Below the pieces are notes generated by a model, which ran no database searches, was not told the DNA's origin, and saw only the letters and a program-made list of their open reading frames with translations. A program made the position numbers and the translations under genes. A DNA stretch of 64,000 bases. Origin: Pseudomonas sp. GV071 (GTDB lineage Bacteria; Pseudomonadota; Gammaproteobacteria; Pseudomonadales; Pseudomonadaceae). The stretch spans positions 62,001 through 126,000 of the forward strand of contig NZ_QAOJ01000015.1 of assembly GCF_003050835.1 (NCBI RefSeq), given 5' to 3'. Positions 53,521-60,767 of this stretch are shown in pieces (the first letter of the stretch is position 1; each line of letters opens with the position of its first letter).

Positions 53521-53526
53521 TATAAT
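53521..53526 (+). promoter_or_regulatory. Probable -10 box of ppa
   Basis: TATAAT lies 66 bp upstream of the ppa ATG, within TATGCCTATAATCGCGCCC. The -35 is weak. Confidence 0.45.
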
Positions 53527-53592
53527 CGCGCCCACTTTTTGGCCGGCACACGCTGCGCCAGACCTGATTGGCCAACCAAGGGAAGCGAACCC

Positions 53593-54120
53593 ATGAGCTA
53601 CAGCAAGATCCCGGCCGGCAAAGACCTGCCGAACGACATCTACGTCGCCATCGAGATTCCGGCCAACCATGCGCCGATCAAATACGAAATCGACAAAGAC
53701 AGCGACTGCCTGTTCGTCGACCGTTTCATGGCTACCCCGATGTTCTACCCGGCCAACTACGGCTACATCCCCAACACCCTGGCTGACGATGGCGACGCCC
53801 TCGACGTGCTGGTGGTCACCCCGTATCCAGTAGCCCCAGGCTCGGTGATCCGCGCGCGTCCAGTGGGCGTGCTGCACATGACCGACGAAGCCGGTGGCGA
53901 CGCCAAACTGCTCGCCGTACCGCACGACAAACTGTCGCAGCTGTACGTCGACGTGAAGGAATACACCGACCTGCCGCCGCTGCTGCTTGAGCAGATCAAG
54001 CACTTCTTCGAGAACTACAAAGATCTCGAGAAAGGCAAATGGGTCAAGGTAGAAGGCTGGGGCAACGCAGACGCGGCCCGTGCCGAGATTTTGAAGGCGG
54101 TTGCGGCTTACCAAAAATAA
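53593..54120 (+). CDS. ppa: Inorganic pyrophosphatase
   Basis: The 175-residue family I pyrophosphatase hydrolyses PPi and draws biosynthesis forward. Metal ligands are in the signature DDGDALDVLV (near residues 66-75), with YPANYGYIP just before. ATG 53593 (MSYSKIPAGKDLP) is the usual start; a longer frame to 53497 would overlap the promoter. A strong terminator follows. Confidence 0.97.
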   Translation: MSYSKIPAGKDLPNDIYVAIEIPANHAPIKYEIDKDSDCLFVDRFMATPMFYPANYGYIPNTLADDGDALDVLVVTPYPVAPGSVIRARPVGVLHMTDEAGGDAKLLAVPHDKLSQLYVDVKEYTDLPPLLLEQIKHFFENYKDLEKGKWVKVEGWGNADAARAEILKAVAAYQK

Positions 54121-54136
54121 GCCAAGGCTTCCCACT

Positions 54137-54164
54137 AAAAACCGGCCACAAGCCGGTTTTTTTT
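54137..54164 (+). terminator. Intrinsic terminator of ppa
   Basis: AAAAACCGGC (54137-54146), loop CACAA, GCCGGTTTTT (54152-54161) and more T's. It works in both directions by symmetry. Confidence 0.9.
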
Positions 54165-54179
54165 ATGGGTGTAAGAAAG

Positions 54180-54308
54180 CGATCGGCTGCGCGTCGGCCT
54201 GGCTGCGTTAAAAAAGGCGTTCCGATGCTCATGGGCTACAGCCCACTGCGCTCGAAACGCCTTTTTTGCTCGGCCTGACCAGGATTGCCAGACCTAGCTC
54301 GCTCGATC
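54180..54308 (-). repeat. Structured two-copy intergenic element, copy 2
   Basis: Read on the minus strand it begins GATCGAGCGAGCTAG (54308-54294) and ends GCCGACGCGCAGCCGATCG (54198-54180), exactly as copy 1 at 14309-14424. Its outer stem is AAAAAAGGCGTTTCGA paired with TCGGAACGCCTTTTTT (54267-54252/54225-54210, one U-G pair), a different sequence from copy 1. The core hairpin is TGGGC-TGTA-GCCCA, where a T-A pair of copy 1 is replaced by G-C. It sits between the convergent ppa and PAS-chemoreceptor genes. Confidence 0.7.
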
Positions 54309-54346
54309 TGGATTGGCGAGGTAGATCAAAGGCAAAACTTGTCCTT

Positions 54347-54372
54347 TGTGGGAGAGGCTTCAGCCTCGATGC
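54347..54372. repeat. REP half-site
   Basis: TTGTGGGAGAGGCTTCAGCC followed by TCGATGC is a single REP copy, 9 bp past the end of the minus-strand chemoreceptor-like gene. Confidence 0.65.
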
Positions 54373-54380
54373 TTTTGATC

Positions 54381-55739
54381 TTAGGCGCGAGACATTGTCG
54401 GTTTGGCTTTGGCGGTTGAATCGTGGCCGTCGAGGGTGGCGGCAAACCGGCTGACTGCTTCCACCGCGCCGCTGGCGCCATCTCTGATCTGCACAATCAC
54501 CGCGCCGGCCTGGTCGGCCAGTTCCACGCCGTGGTTCGCCACTTCCTGGGTCTGGGTCATGCTCGCTACGGCGTCGCGGGTTTGTTGCAGGATCTGGCCG
54601 ATCAGTTCGGCGATTTCGCTGGTAGCGCCGCTGGTGCGGCCGGCCAGGCTGCGCACCTCGTCGGCGACCACGGCAAAACCACGCCCCTGTTCGCCGGCCC
54701 GCGCCGCTTCGATGGCAGCGTTAAGCGCCAGCAGGTTGGTCTGGTCGGCAATGCCGCGAATGGTGTTGACGATGGCGGTGATCTGCTCGGAACGCGCGCC
54801 CAATTGCGCGACCAATGCGGCCGAGGCGCCGATGTTATCCGCGATCTGGCGCATTTCGTGGGCGGTTTGCTGGATAACGTCGGTGCCGTGCTCGGCGGCT
54901 TTCTCGGTTTCAGCCGAGATATGGTAAGCACGCGCAGCGCTGTGGGCGTCCTGCTCTTGTTTCTCAATGCGCTCGCTGATGTCGCGGGCGAATTTGACCA
55001 CTTTGCACAATTTGCCGTCGGCGTCGTAAACCGGGTTGTAGGTGGCTTCCAGCCACACCACGCGACCGTGTTTGGCCAGGCGCTTGAATTGCCCGCCGCG
55101 GATTTCGCCGCGGTTGAGGCCGCGCCACAGTTCGGCGTATTCGGCGCTGTTGACCAGGCTTGGCTCGCAGAACATGCGGTGCGGTTTGCCGACGATCTCG
55201 TTGAGGCCATAGCCCATGGCATGGACGAAGTTGTCGTTGGCGGTGAGGACATTGCCCTCGAGGTCGAATTCGATGATTGCCATGGCCCGGTCAACGGCAG
55301 CCAGGCGGGCGTGGATATCGCTTTCGCGCAGCACCTTGGCGGTAACGTCCATGGCGTACTTCACCACGCTCACTGCCTTGCCGTTGCCGTCGAGCACCGG
55401 GTTATAGCTGGCTTCCAGCCAGACTTTGCGGCCGTTGGCAGCCACCCGCTGAAAGGTGCCAGAGACAAATTTGCCGGCGCGCAGCGAAGCCCAGAGGTCG
55501 AGGTACTCCTTGCTGTTGGCATGCGCGGCGGTGCAGAACTCGCGGTGCGCTTTGCCAACCACCTGGTCGGCGCGGTAACCCAGGGTGTCGAGGAAGTTCT
55601 GGTTAGCCCGCCGCACGCGGCCGTCCAGATCAAACTCAACCACGGCCATGGAACGCTCAAGAGCCGCCATCAATCCTTTGAACCCTTCCACTTCGGCCGT
55701 CCTGGCTGCCAGCTCTAGCTTCAGATTCTTGGAAAACAT
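54381..55739 (-). CDS. PAS-PAS-MCP soluble chemoreceptor-like protein (BdlA-like)
   Basis: The 452-residue protein has two tandem PAS domains (about 25-135 and 145-260) and a methyl-accepting signalling domain (about 290-440) with the hairpin tip IRGIADQTNLLALNAAIEAA. There is no membrane segment, so it is cytoplasmic. The layout matches BdlA, which governs biofilm dispersion in P. aeruginosa, and Aer-like receptors; the ligand or cofactor is unknown. The two PAS domains share DGRV/EGNV, VGKxHRxFC and VWLEAxYNPV, showing recent duplication. ATG 55739 (MFSKNLKLEL) is preferred over an upstream frame. Confidence 0.85.
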   Translation of the reverse strand: MFSKNLKLELAARTAEVEGFKGLMAALERSMAVVEFDLDGRVRRANQNFLDTLGYRADQVVGKAHREFCTAAHANSKEYLDLWASLRAGKFVSGTFQRVAANGRKVWLEASYNPVLDGNGKAVSVVKYAMDVTAKVLRESDIHARLAAVDRAMAIIEFDLEGNVLTANDNFVHAMGYGLNEIVGKPHRMFCEPSLVNSAEYAELWRGLNRGEIRGGQFKRLAKHGRVVWLEATYNPVYDADGKLCKVVKFARDISERIEKQEQDAHSAARAYHISAETEKAAEHGTDVIQQTAHEMRQIADNIGASAALVAQLGARSEQITAIVNTIRGIADQTNLLALNAAIEAARAGEQGRGFAVVADEVRSLAGRTSGATSEIAELIGQILQQTRDAVASMTQTQEVANHGVELADQAGAVIVQIRDGASGAVEAVSRFAATLDGHDSTAKAKPTMSRA

Positions 55740-56144
55740 CGTGTGACCTCGCGAGTGAATTCTGACCATGGCGCAATGGCAAAACACGCCAGAAAACATG
55801 GCCGACTGACATCAAGGCGACACTAACAAAAAATTGTACAAACAGGGCAATCATGTACAAGTATTTCTGCAACAGCAGATGAGCGGCACACGTGCGATTT
55901 GCGGCGAGGCACGCAGGGTTTGAACCAGTAACTCGTACATGGAACAGGCCGCCGCCAGGCAGCGACTCCACGCTCGGCAGCTCCAGCATAGGTAGCGTTT
56001 TGCACGCAGGTAGCGCGGGTGGTGCGGCGTGCACCGCAGGGGCAACTTTTTCCTAGGCAGCGACTACATAAATCATATTTTCGCTATTGGCTGCGGCTGA
56101 ACAGAATGCGCCCATCGCTGCTCTCATTTCGCCGCCCGTGCGAA
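55740..56144. other. Divergent promoter region, chemoreceptor / monooxygenase (405 bp)
   Basis: No gene is supported. It holds the inverted repeat at 55834-55860 and an AT-rich stretch near 56067-56092 upstream of the monooxygenase gene. The rest shows nothing recognisable. Confidence 0.5.
55834..55860. promoter_or_regulatory. Candidate operator TTGTACA-N13-TGTACAA
   Basis: The two 7-bp arms are perfect inverted copies. Position (95 bp upstream of the chemoreceptor start) suits a regulator site. The factor is unknown. Confidence 0.45.
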
Positions 56145-57461
56145 ATGGACCAGGCCTCGACCGCCTTTCAGAAGGACGCCGCTGTGACCGTTGAAACAAC
56201 CTCTATCGACACACTCGTGATTGGCGCAGGCCAGGCCGGTATCGCCATCAGCGAACACCTCTCCAACCTCGGCGTTCCGCACCTGGTGCTGGAGCGCAGC
56301 CGTATTGCCGAAGCCTGGCGCTCGGGGCGTTGGGATTCGCTGGTGGCCAACGGCCCGGTCTGGCACGACCGCTTCCCCGGCCTGGAATTCGAAGGCATGG
56401 AGCCCGACGCCTTCGCCGGCAAAGAGCAGGTGGCCGACTACTTCGTGCGCTACGCCGAAAAATTCAACGCGCCGATTCGCACCGGCGTCGAGGTGCATAA
56501 AGTCACCCGCAATGCCGACCGCCCAGGTTTCACCGTGGAAACCTCGCAAGGGGTGTTCGAAGCCAATCGTGTGGTGGCTGCCACCGGCCCGTTCCAGAAA
56601 CCGGTGATTCCGCCCATCGCGCCAAAACTGCTGGGCATCAACCAGATCCACTCGGCCGACTACCGCAACCCCGCGCAACTGCCAGCTGGCGCTGTGCTGG
56701 TGGTGGGCGCTGGCTCCTCCGGCGTACAGATCGCCGATGAGTTGCAGCGCGCCGGCAAGCAGGTGTACCTGTCCGTCGGCGCCCATGACCGCCCGCCGCG
56801 CGCCTACCGTAACCGTGATTTCTGCTGGTGGCTGGGCGTGCTTGGCGAGTGGGATGCGCCGGCCAGCAAACCAGGCAAAGAGCACGTGACCATCGCCGTC
56901 AGCGGCGCCCGTGGCGGCCATACCGTCGACTTCCGCGCCCTGGCCAAATTGGGCATCACCCTGGTCGGCCTGACCGATTCGTTCAGTGGCAACGTAGTGA
57001 AGTTCAAAGCCGACCTGGCGCAGAACCTCGCCGCTGGCGACCAGAACTACCTGTCATTGCTGGACGCGGCGGACGCCTATATCGCCCGCAATGGCCTCGA
57101 CCTGCCGGAAGAACCGGAAGCGCGGTTCTTCTTGCCGGAACCGGCGTGCGTCACCGATCCGCTGCAGGAACTCGACCTGGCCAAGGCTGGCGTCACCTCG
57201 ATCATCTGGGCCACCGGTTATGCGGTCGACTACAGCTGGCTGCAGGTCAACGCCTTCGACGCCAATGGCAAACCGCAGCACCAGCGCGGCGTATCCAGTG
57301 AACCCGGGGTGTATTTTCTCGGCCTGCCGTGGCTGCTGCGCCGTGGCTCGACCTTTATCTGGGGGGTGTGGCACGACGCCAAGATCATTGCCGACCACAT
57401 CGCCACCCAGCGTAAGTACCTGGCCTATCGCGATGCCGGCCAACGTAAAAACGCGGTCTGA
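56145..57461 (+). CDS. Flavin-containing monooxygenase (CzcO-like)
   Basis: The protein of about 438 residues has an FAD motif VIGAGQAGIAISEHL near residue 25 and an NADPH motif VVGAGSSGVQIADEL near residue 186, with RSGRWDSLVANGP and ATGYAVDYSWL as further group B monooxygenase landmarks. The substrate is unknown; relatives act on amines, ketones or sulfur compounds. Two starts are possible: ATG 56145 without a clear ribosome site, and GTG 56184 (MTVETTSID) with GAAGGAC seven bases upstream. I give the longer one. Confidence 0.82.
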   Translation: MDQASTAFQKDAAVTVETTSIDTLVIGAGQAGIAISEHLSNLGVPHLVLERSRIAEAWRSGRWDSLVANGPVWHDRFPGLEFEGMEPDAFAGKEQVADYFVRYAEKFNAPIRTGVEVHKVTRNADRPGFTVETSQGVFEANRVVAATGPFQKPVIPPIAPKLLGINQIHSADYRNPAQLPAGAVLVVGAGSSGVQIADELQRAGKQVYLSVGAHDRPPRAYRNRDFCWWLGVLGEWDAPASKPGKEHVTIAVSGARGGHTVDFRALAKLGITLVGLTDSFSGNVVKFKADLAQNLAAGDQNYLSLLDAADAYIARNGLDLPEEPEARFFLPEPACVTDPLQELDLAKAGVTSIIWATGYAVDYSWLQVNAFDANGKPQHQRGVSSEPGVYFLGLPWLLRRGSTFIWGVWHDAKIIADHIATQRKYLAYRDAGQRKNAV

Positions 57462-57463
57462 AA

Positions 57464-57497
57464 AAAAGGGGGCTGCGCGTTGAGCGAGCCCCCTTTT
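57464..57497. terminator. Bidirectional intrinsic terminator
   Basis: AAAAGGGGGCT (57464-57474) and AGCCCCCTTTT (57487-57497) form an 11-bp stem with A and T tracts, serving the monooxygenase (+) and the small membrane gene (-). Confidence 0.88.
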
Positions 57498-57513
57498 CAG
57501 TTCCCGGTGTGTG

Positions 57514-57740
57514 TCAGTGTTTACCCTTGAGCAGGCCGTGCAACGCGGCTGCCAGCAACAGTGCAAAGCCCAGCAACAGCGCCAGCTTGCCCCCCCCTCG
57601 TAGGCAAAACCAACTTCCTGGCAACCGCCGCTCAGCAACTCGACACACCCGGCCACGCTCTGGTGATACGCCAACAGCACGGCGGCCAACACCACCAGCA
57701 TCACCCCAAGCGTCACCAATACCCTTTCCACTTTGCTCAT
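57514..57740 (-). pseudogene. Small two-helix membrane protein gene, frameshifted at a C8 tract
   Basis: From ATG 57740 the frame encodes a membrane helix (VERVLVTLGVMLVVLAAVLLAYH) and CVELLSGGCQEVGFAYEGG, then meets an 8-base C run (57590-57597; G8 on the coding strand). Downstream, a different frame encodes a second helix (KLALLLGFALLLAAALHG) and LLKGKH with a TGA at 57514. One extra G, or two fewer, would join both into a protein of about 74-75 residues. In the present frame translation runs on into non-coding sequence. It may be a pseudogene, a phase-variable gene or a sequencing error. Function is unknown. Confidence 0.65.
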
Positions 57741-57931
57741 CCGCTCACCCTCCCATTCGGCGCCCAACTGCGGGGCGCACGCTGAGGGTTGACGCTACGC
57801 GGCGAGAGCGAATGGCGATTTCCGACGGTCCTTAAGCCTGAGTAGGTTGCTTCCCAAGCGCGCCGCCACACCCCGTTTTGCAGTAGCATCGCCAGCCAGA
57901 CAAACGCCGCCGCGCGGCCAGGGAGTGAGGT

Positions 57932-58498
57932 ATGCAGGGATTGTGGGTGTGGGGCGTAATAGCCGTGTTGGTGCTACTCGCCGTTGCCGTGATCTACGGC
58001 TACAACCGCCTGGTGTTCAACCGTGCGCGGGTGGCGGCGGCCTGGAGCGATATCGATGTGCAGCTCAAGCGCCGCTCCAGCCTGATTCCGCAGTTGGTCG
58101 ACTGCCTGAAAACCTACATGGCCTACGAGAGCAGCACCCTCACCGCACTCACCGAGCAGCGCAGCCAGGCGCAACGCGCCGAGCGCAGCGATGCAAACGA
58201 GCGCGGCGCAGCGGAAAGCCTGGTGTCGGCCACTTTGCTGCAGGTGTTTGCGCGCGCCGAGGCCTATCCCGAGCTGAAGGCCGACAGCGTATTCCTCGAC
58301 CTGCAGCACAACCTCAGCGAGGTTGAAGAAACCATCCAGATGGCCCGCCGTTACTACAACGGCGCGGTGCGCGAACTGAACGTGCTGGTGGAGTCGGTAC
58401 CGAGCAACCTGATCGCCAATGCCTTCGGTTTTACCGGTGCGGTGTATTTTTCCCTCGACGATGCCAGTCAGGCGCAGCCGCCGAAAATGGAGTTTTGA
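57932..58498 (+). CDS. LemA family protein
   Basis: The 188-residue protein has an N-terminal membrane helix (about 5-24) and the LemA helical domain: YNRLVFNRARVAAAWSDIDVQL, RRSSLIPQLVDCLKTYMAYE and RRYYNGAVRELNVLVESVPSNL. The N-terminus is predicted outside, and most of the protein is soluble. LemA proteins are widespread and of unclear role. It is joined to the DUF2207 gene by a one-base gap, a common pairing. Confidence 0.93.
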   Translation: MQGLWVWGVIAVLVLLAVAVIYGYNRLVFNRARVAAAWSDIDVQLKRRSSLIPQLVDCLKTYMAYESSTLTALTEQRSQAQRAERSDANERGAAESLVSATLLQVFARAEAYPELKADSVFLDLQHNLSEVEETIQMARRYYNGAVRELNVLVESVPSNLIANAFGFTGAVYFSLDDASQAQPPKMEF

Positions 58499-58499
58499 C

Positions 58500-60650
58500 A
58501 TGTACGCAAGACTGACTCACGCCCTGGCGCTGCTGCTGTGTTTGCTGCCGGCCACCTTCACCTTCGCGGCCTATGACGAGGATGTGCCCACCTACATAAC
58601 GGTCGAGGCGGTGCAAGCGCAGGACGCGGACGATGCCACCCCCTATGTGCGCGACGCGGCTGAAGAGGGGGTCATGGATGCGGCGATGGACGCCGATGGC
58701 AACATCGTCGAGTACCCTTCCGTGACCGAAGCCAGCCCCACCGTCGATTTCGGTAACGAGGCTTACGCCGCCGGCCAAGCCACAGACGTTACCGGGGAGC
58801 GCATCGACCAGTTCGATATCGAACTCAAGGTTGAGCCCAGCGGCGACCTGCTGATTACCGAGCGCATTCAGGTCACCGCCAATGGCGACAAAATTCGCCA
58901 CGGCATTTACCGCGACATTCCCACCACCTACAGCCTTCCTGGCGGCATGGTGCGCAAAACGCCCATCGCGTTACTGGGCGTCACCCGCGACGGCAACAGC
59001 GAGCCGTACAAAAAAGAACGGACCCAGTGGGGCGTGCGCTACTACCTCGGCTCGCCGGACGTGTACGTCGAGCCTGGCCAACATGTGTACGAGCTGCGCT
59101 ACCGCATGGATGCCCAACTGCACTTCGGCGCAAACAAAGACGAGCTGTACTGGAACCTCACCGGCAACCAGTGGTTGTTCCCCATCACGCAGGCCACGGC
59201 CACCATCGAATTGCCCCAGGGCGCACGCATCGACCAGATGACCGGCTACACCGGTTATGCGGGCTCGACCAGCGGCCGCGCCTACACGGTGCTGCGCAAG
59301 GGCGATAACTTCGTCAAGCTGGCCACCACCACGCCGCTGGCGGCCGAAGAAGGTTTTACCGTGGCGCTGGACTGGCAGGCCGGCTTGGTCAAACGCCCCA
59401 ACGCAATCATGAACACAATCAGGCTGCTGTGGGACAACCTCGGCATGGTGGTGGGCGTACTGGCCGTGCTGGGTTTGTTTGCCTATTACCTCTACTGGTG
59501 GAAAAAGATCGGCCGCGACCCCGCCAAAGGCGTGATCATTCCCCGTTACGAGGCGCCGCCAAACGTCAGCCCGGCACGCGCCGGCTATGTGTGGAATGAG
59601 GGGTTCAGCAGTGCGTTCGGTGACACCGAGGCGATGACCATCACCCTCACCGACCTGGCTCGGCGCAAGGTGGTGAGCATCGCCGACGCGCCCGAAAGCA
59701 GCGCATTCATCATCAGCAAAGGCGAGTTGAACGCCGATGCACAGCCCCATGAGCAGGCCCTGTTTGGCCATCTGTTCAGCGCTGGCAAAGGTGAAATCCG
59801 CGTGGGCAATAGCTATGTCAAAGCACTGAAAGAAGCGCTGGCCGCTCACAGCGAAAATCTCAGCGCGTGGGGCGACAGGCTGTTCAGCAAAAACCGCAAA
59901 CCCTGGTACCTCGGCATTCTCGGCGCGTTGCTGGCTTTCGCGGCCATGGGCCTGCTGGGTGACCCCGAGATGTTGTTCGTGTTTTTTCCGCTGATATTCG
60001 TCGCCGTCGGCGTCGGCTTGATGATCTTTGGTTGGCGCACGCTCACCGGTACCCAGAGCCAGTTCGTCGGCATTGTGCCCATGCTCTTCGGCCTGCCTTT
60101 TGCCCTCGCTGGCCTGGGCATCGCCCTGGCCATGTTCAGCGGCACCTCGCCTGTCGTCACCGTGTGCGTGTTGCTGATGGCGCTGTTGATCGGATTGTTC
60201 CGGGGTTGGCTGGAAGCGCCCAGCGTTGAAGGCCGCGCCACCCTCGATGCGCTGGAAGGCTACCGCGACTACCTGCAACTGGCCGAAAGCGACACCCTGG
60301 CGCGCGCCGCCGATGCGCCGGCGATGAGCATTGCGCTGTACGAACAGCACCTGCCCTATGCCATGGCCCTGGACGTGGAAAAGCAATGGACCGCGCGTTT
60401 CAGCGCCGCCATTGCCAGCGGCGTGATCGAGCTGACCGAGCCGGATTACCGCCCCGAGTGGTACCGCCACAGCAGCCGCTTCACCTCGCCGAGCGCCTTC
60501 AGCGGCGCCCTGGCCTCGGCGGCCGCCAGCGCTTCCACCCCACCGCCGAGCCCCTCGTCGGGCTCCAGCTCCAGTTCGGGCAGCAGCAGCTCGTCTGGCG
60601 GTGGTTCGTCGGGCGGAGGTGGTGGCGGGGGCGGTGGAGGCGGCTGGTAA
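58500..60650 (+). CDS. DUF2207 domain membrane protein
   Basis: The 716-residue protein has a signal peptide (about 1-24), an extracytoplasmic DUF2207 domain (about 95-300; RIDQFDIELKVEPSGDLLITE, KIRHGIYRDIPTTY), one membrane helix near residue 320, a cytoplasmic-type region (RYEAPPNVSPARAGYVWN) and two to four more helices around 480-570. The last 40 residues are Ser/Pro and then a Gly run ending GGW. Function is unknown; the pairing with LemA is conserved. ATG 58500 lies one base after the lemA stop. Confidence 0.88.
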   Translation: MYARLTHALALLLCLLPATFTFAAYDEDVPTYITVEAVQAQDADDATPYVRDAAEEGVMDAAMDADGNIVEYPSVTEASPTVDFGNEAYAAGQATDVTGERIDQFDIELKVEPSGDLLITERIQVTANGDKIRHGIYRDIPTTYSLPGGMVRKTPIALLGVTRDGNSEPYKKERTQWGVRYYLGSPDVYVEPGQHVYELRYRMDAQLHFGANKDELYWNLTGNQWLFPITQATATIELPQGARIDQMTGYTGYAGSTSGRAYTVLRKGDNFVKLATTTPLAAEEGFTVALDWQAGLVKRPNAIMNTIRLLWDNLGMVVGVLAVLGLFAYYLYWWKKIGRDPAKGVIIPRYEAPPNVSPARAGYVWNEGFSSAFGDTEAMTITLTDLARRKVVSIADAPESSAFIISKGELNADAQPHEQALFGHLFSAGKGEIRVGNSYVKALKEALAAHSENLSAWGDRLFSKNRKPWYLGILGALLAFAAMGLLGDPEMLFVFFPLIFVAVGVGLMIFGWRTLTGTQSQFVGIVPMLFGLPFALAGLGIALAMFSGTSPVVTVCVLLMALLIGLFRGWLEAPSVEGRATLDALEGYRDYLQLAESDTLARAADAPAMSIALYEQHLPYAMALDVEKQWTARFSAAIASGVIELTEPDYRPEWYRHSSRFTSPSAFSGALASAAASASTPPPSPSSGSSSSSGSSSSSGGGSSGGGGGGGGGGGW

Positions 60651-60726
60651 CGTGTTGACCACCGTTTGCAGGAATCGAGGCTGGATCGGATGGCCGCCCC
60701 CTCTCCCGCATGGGCACGCATAACCC

Positions 60727-60751
60727 TGTGGGAGAGGCTTTAGCCTCGATG
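60727..60751. repeat. REP half-site
   Basis: TGTGGGAGAGGCTTTAGCCT followed by CGATG is one REP copy between the convergent DUF2207 and chemoreceptor genes. Just before it, ATCGGATGGCCGCCC (60685-60699) is identical to 352-366 at the left end of the window. Confidence 0.65.
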
Positions 60752-60767
60752 TTTTTGACCTTGGCGA

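Noticed and set aside
57054..57767. 237-codon minus-strand frame through the C8 tract into the monooxygenase gene
   Set aside because: Only its first part is protein-like; after the C8 tract it is the wrong frame of the small membrane gene and then antisense to the monooxygenase.
58971..60662. 563-codon minus-strand frame over the DUF2207 gene
   Set aside because: Antisense shadow; DUF2207 domain and LemA coupling support the plus strand.
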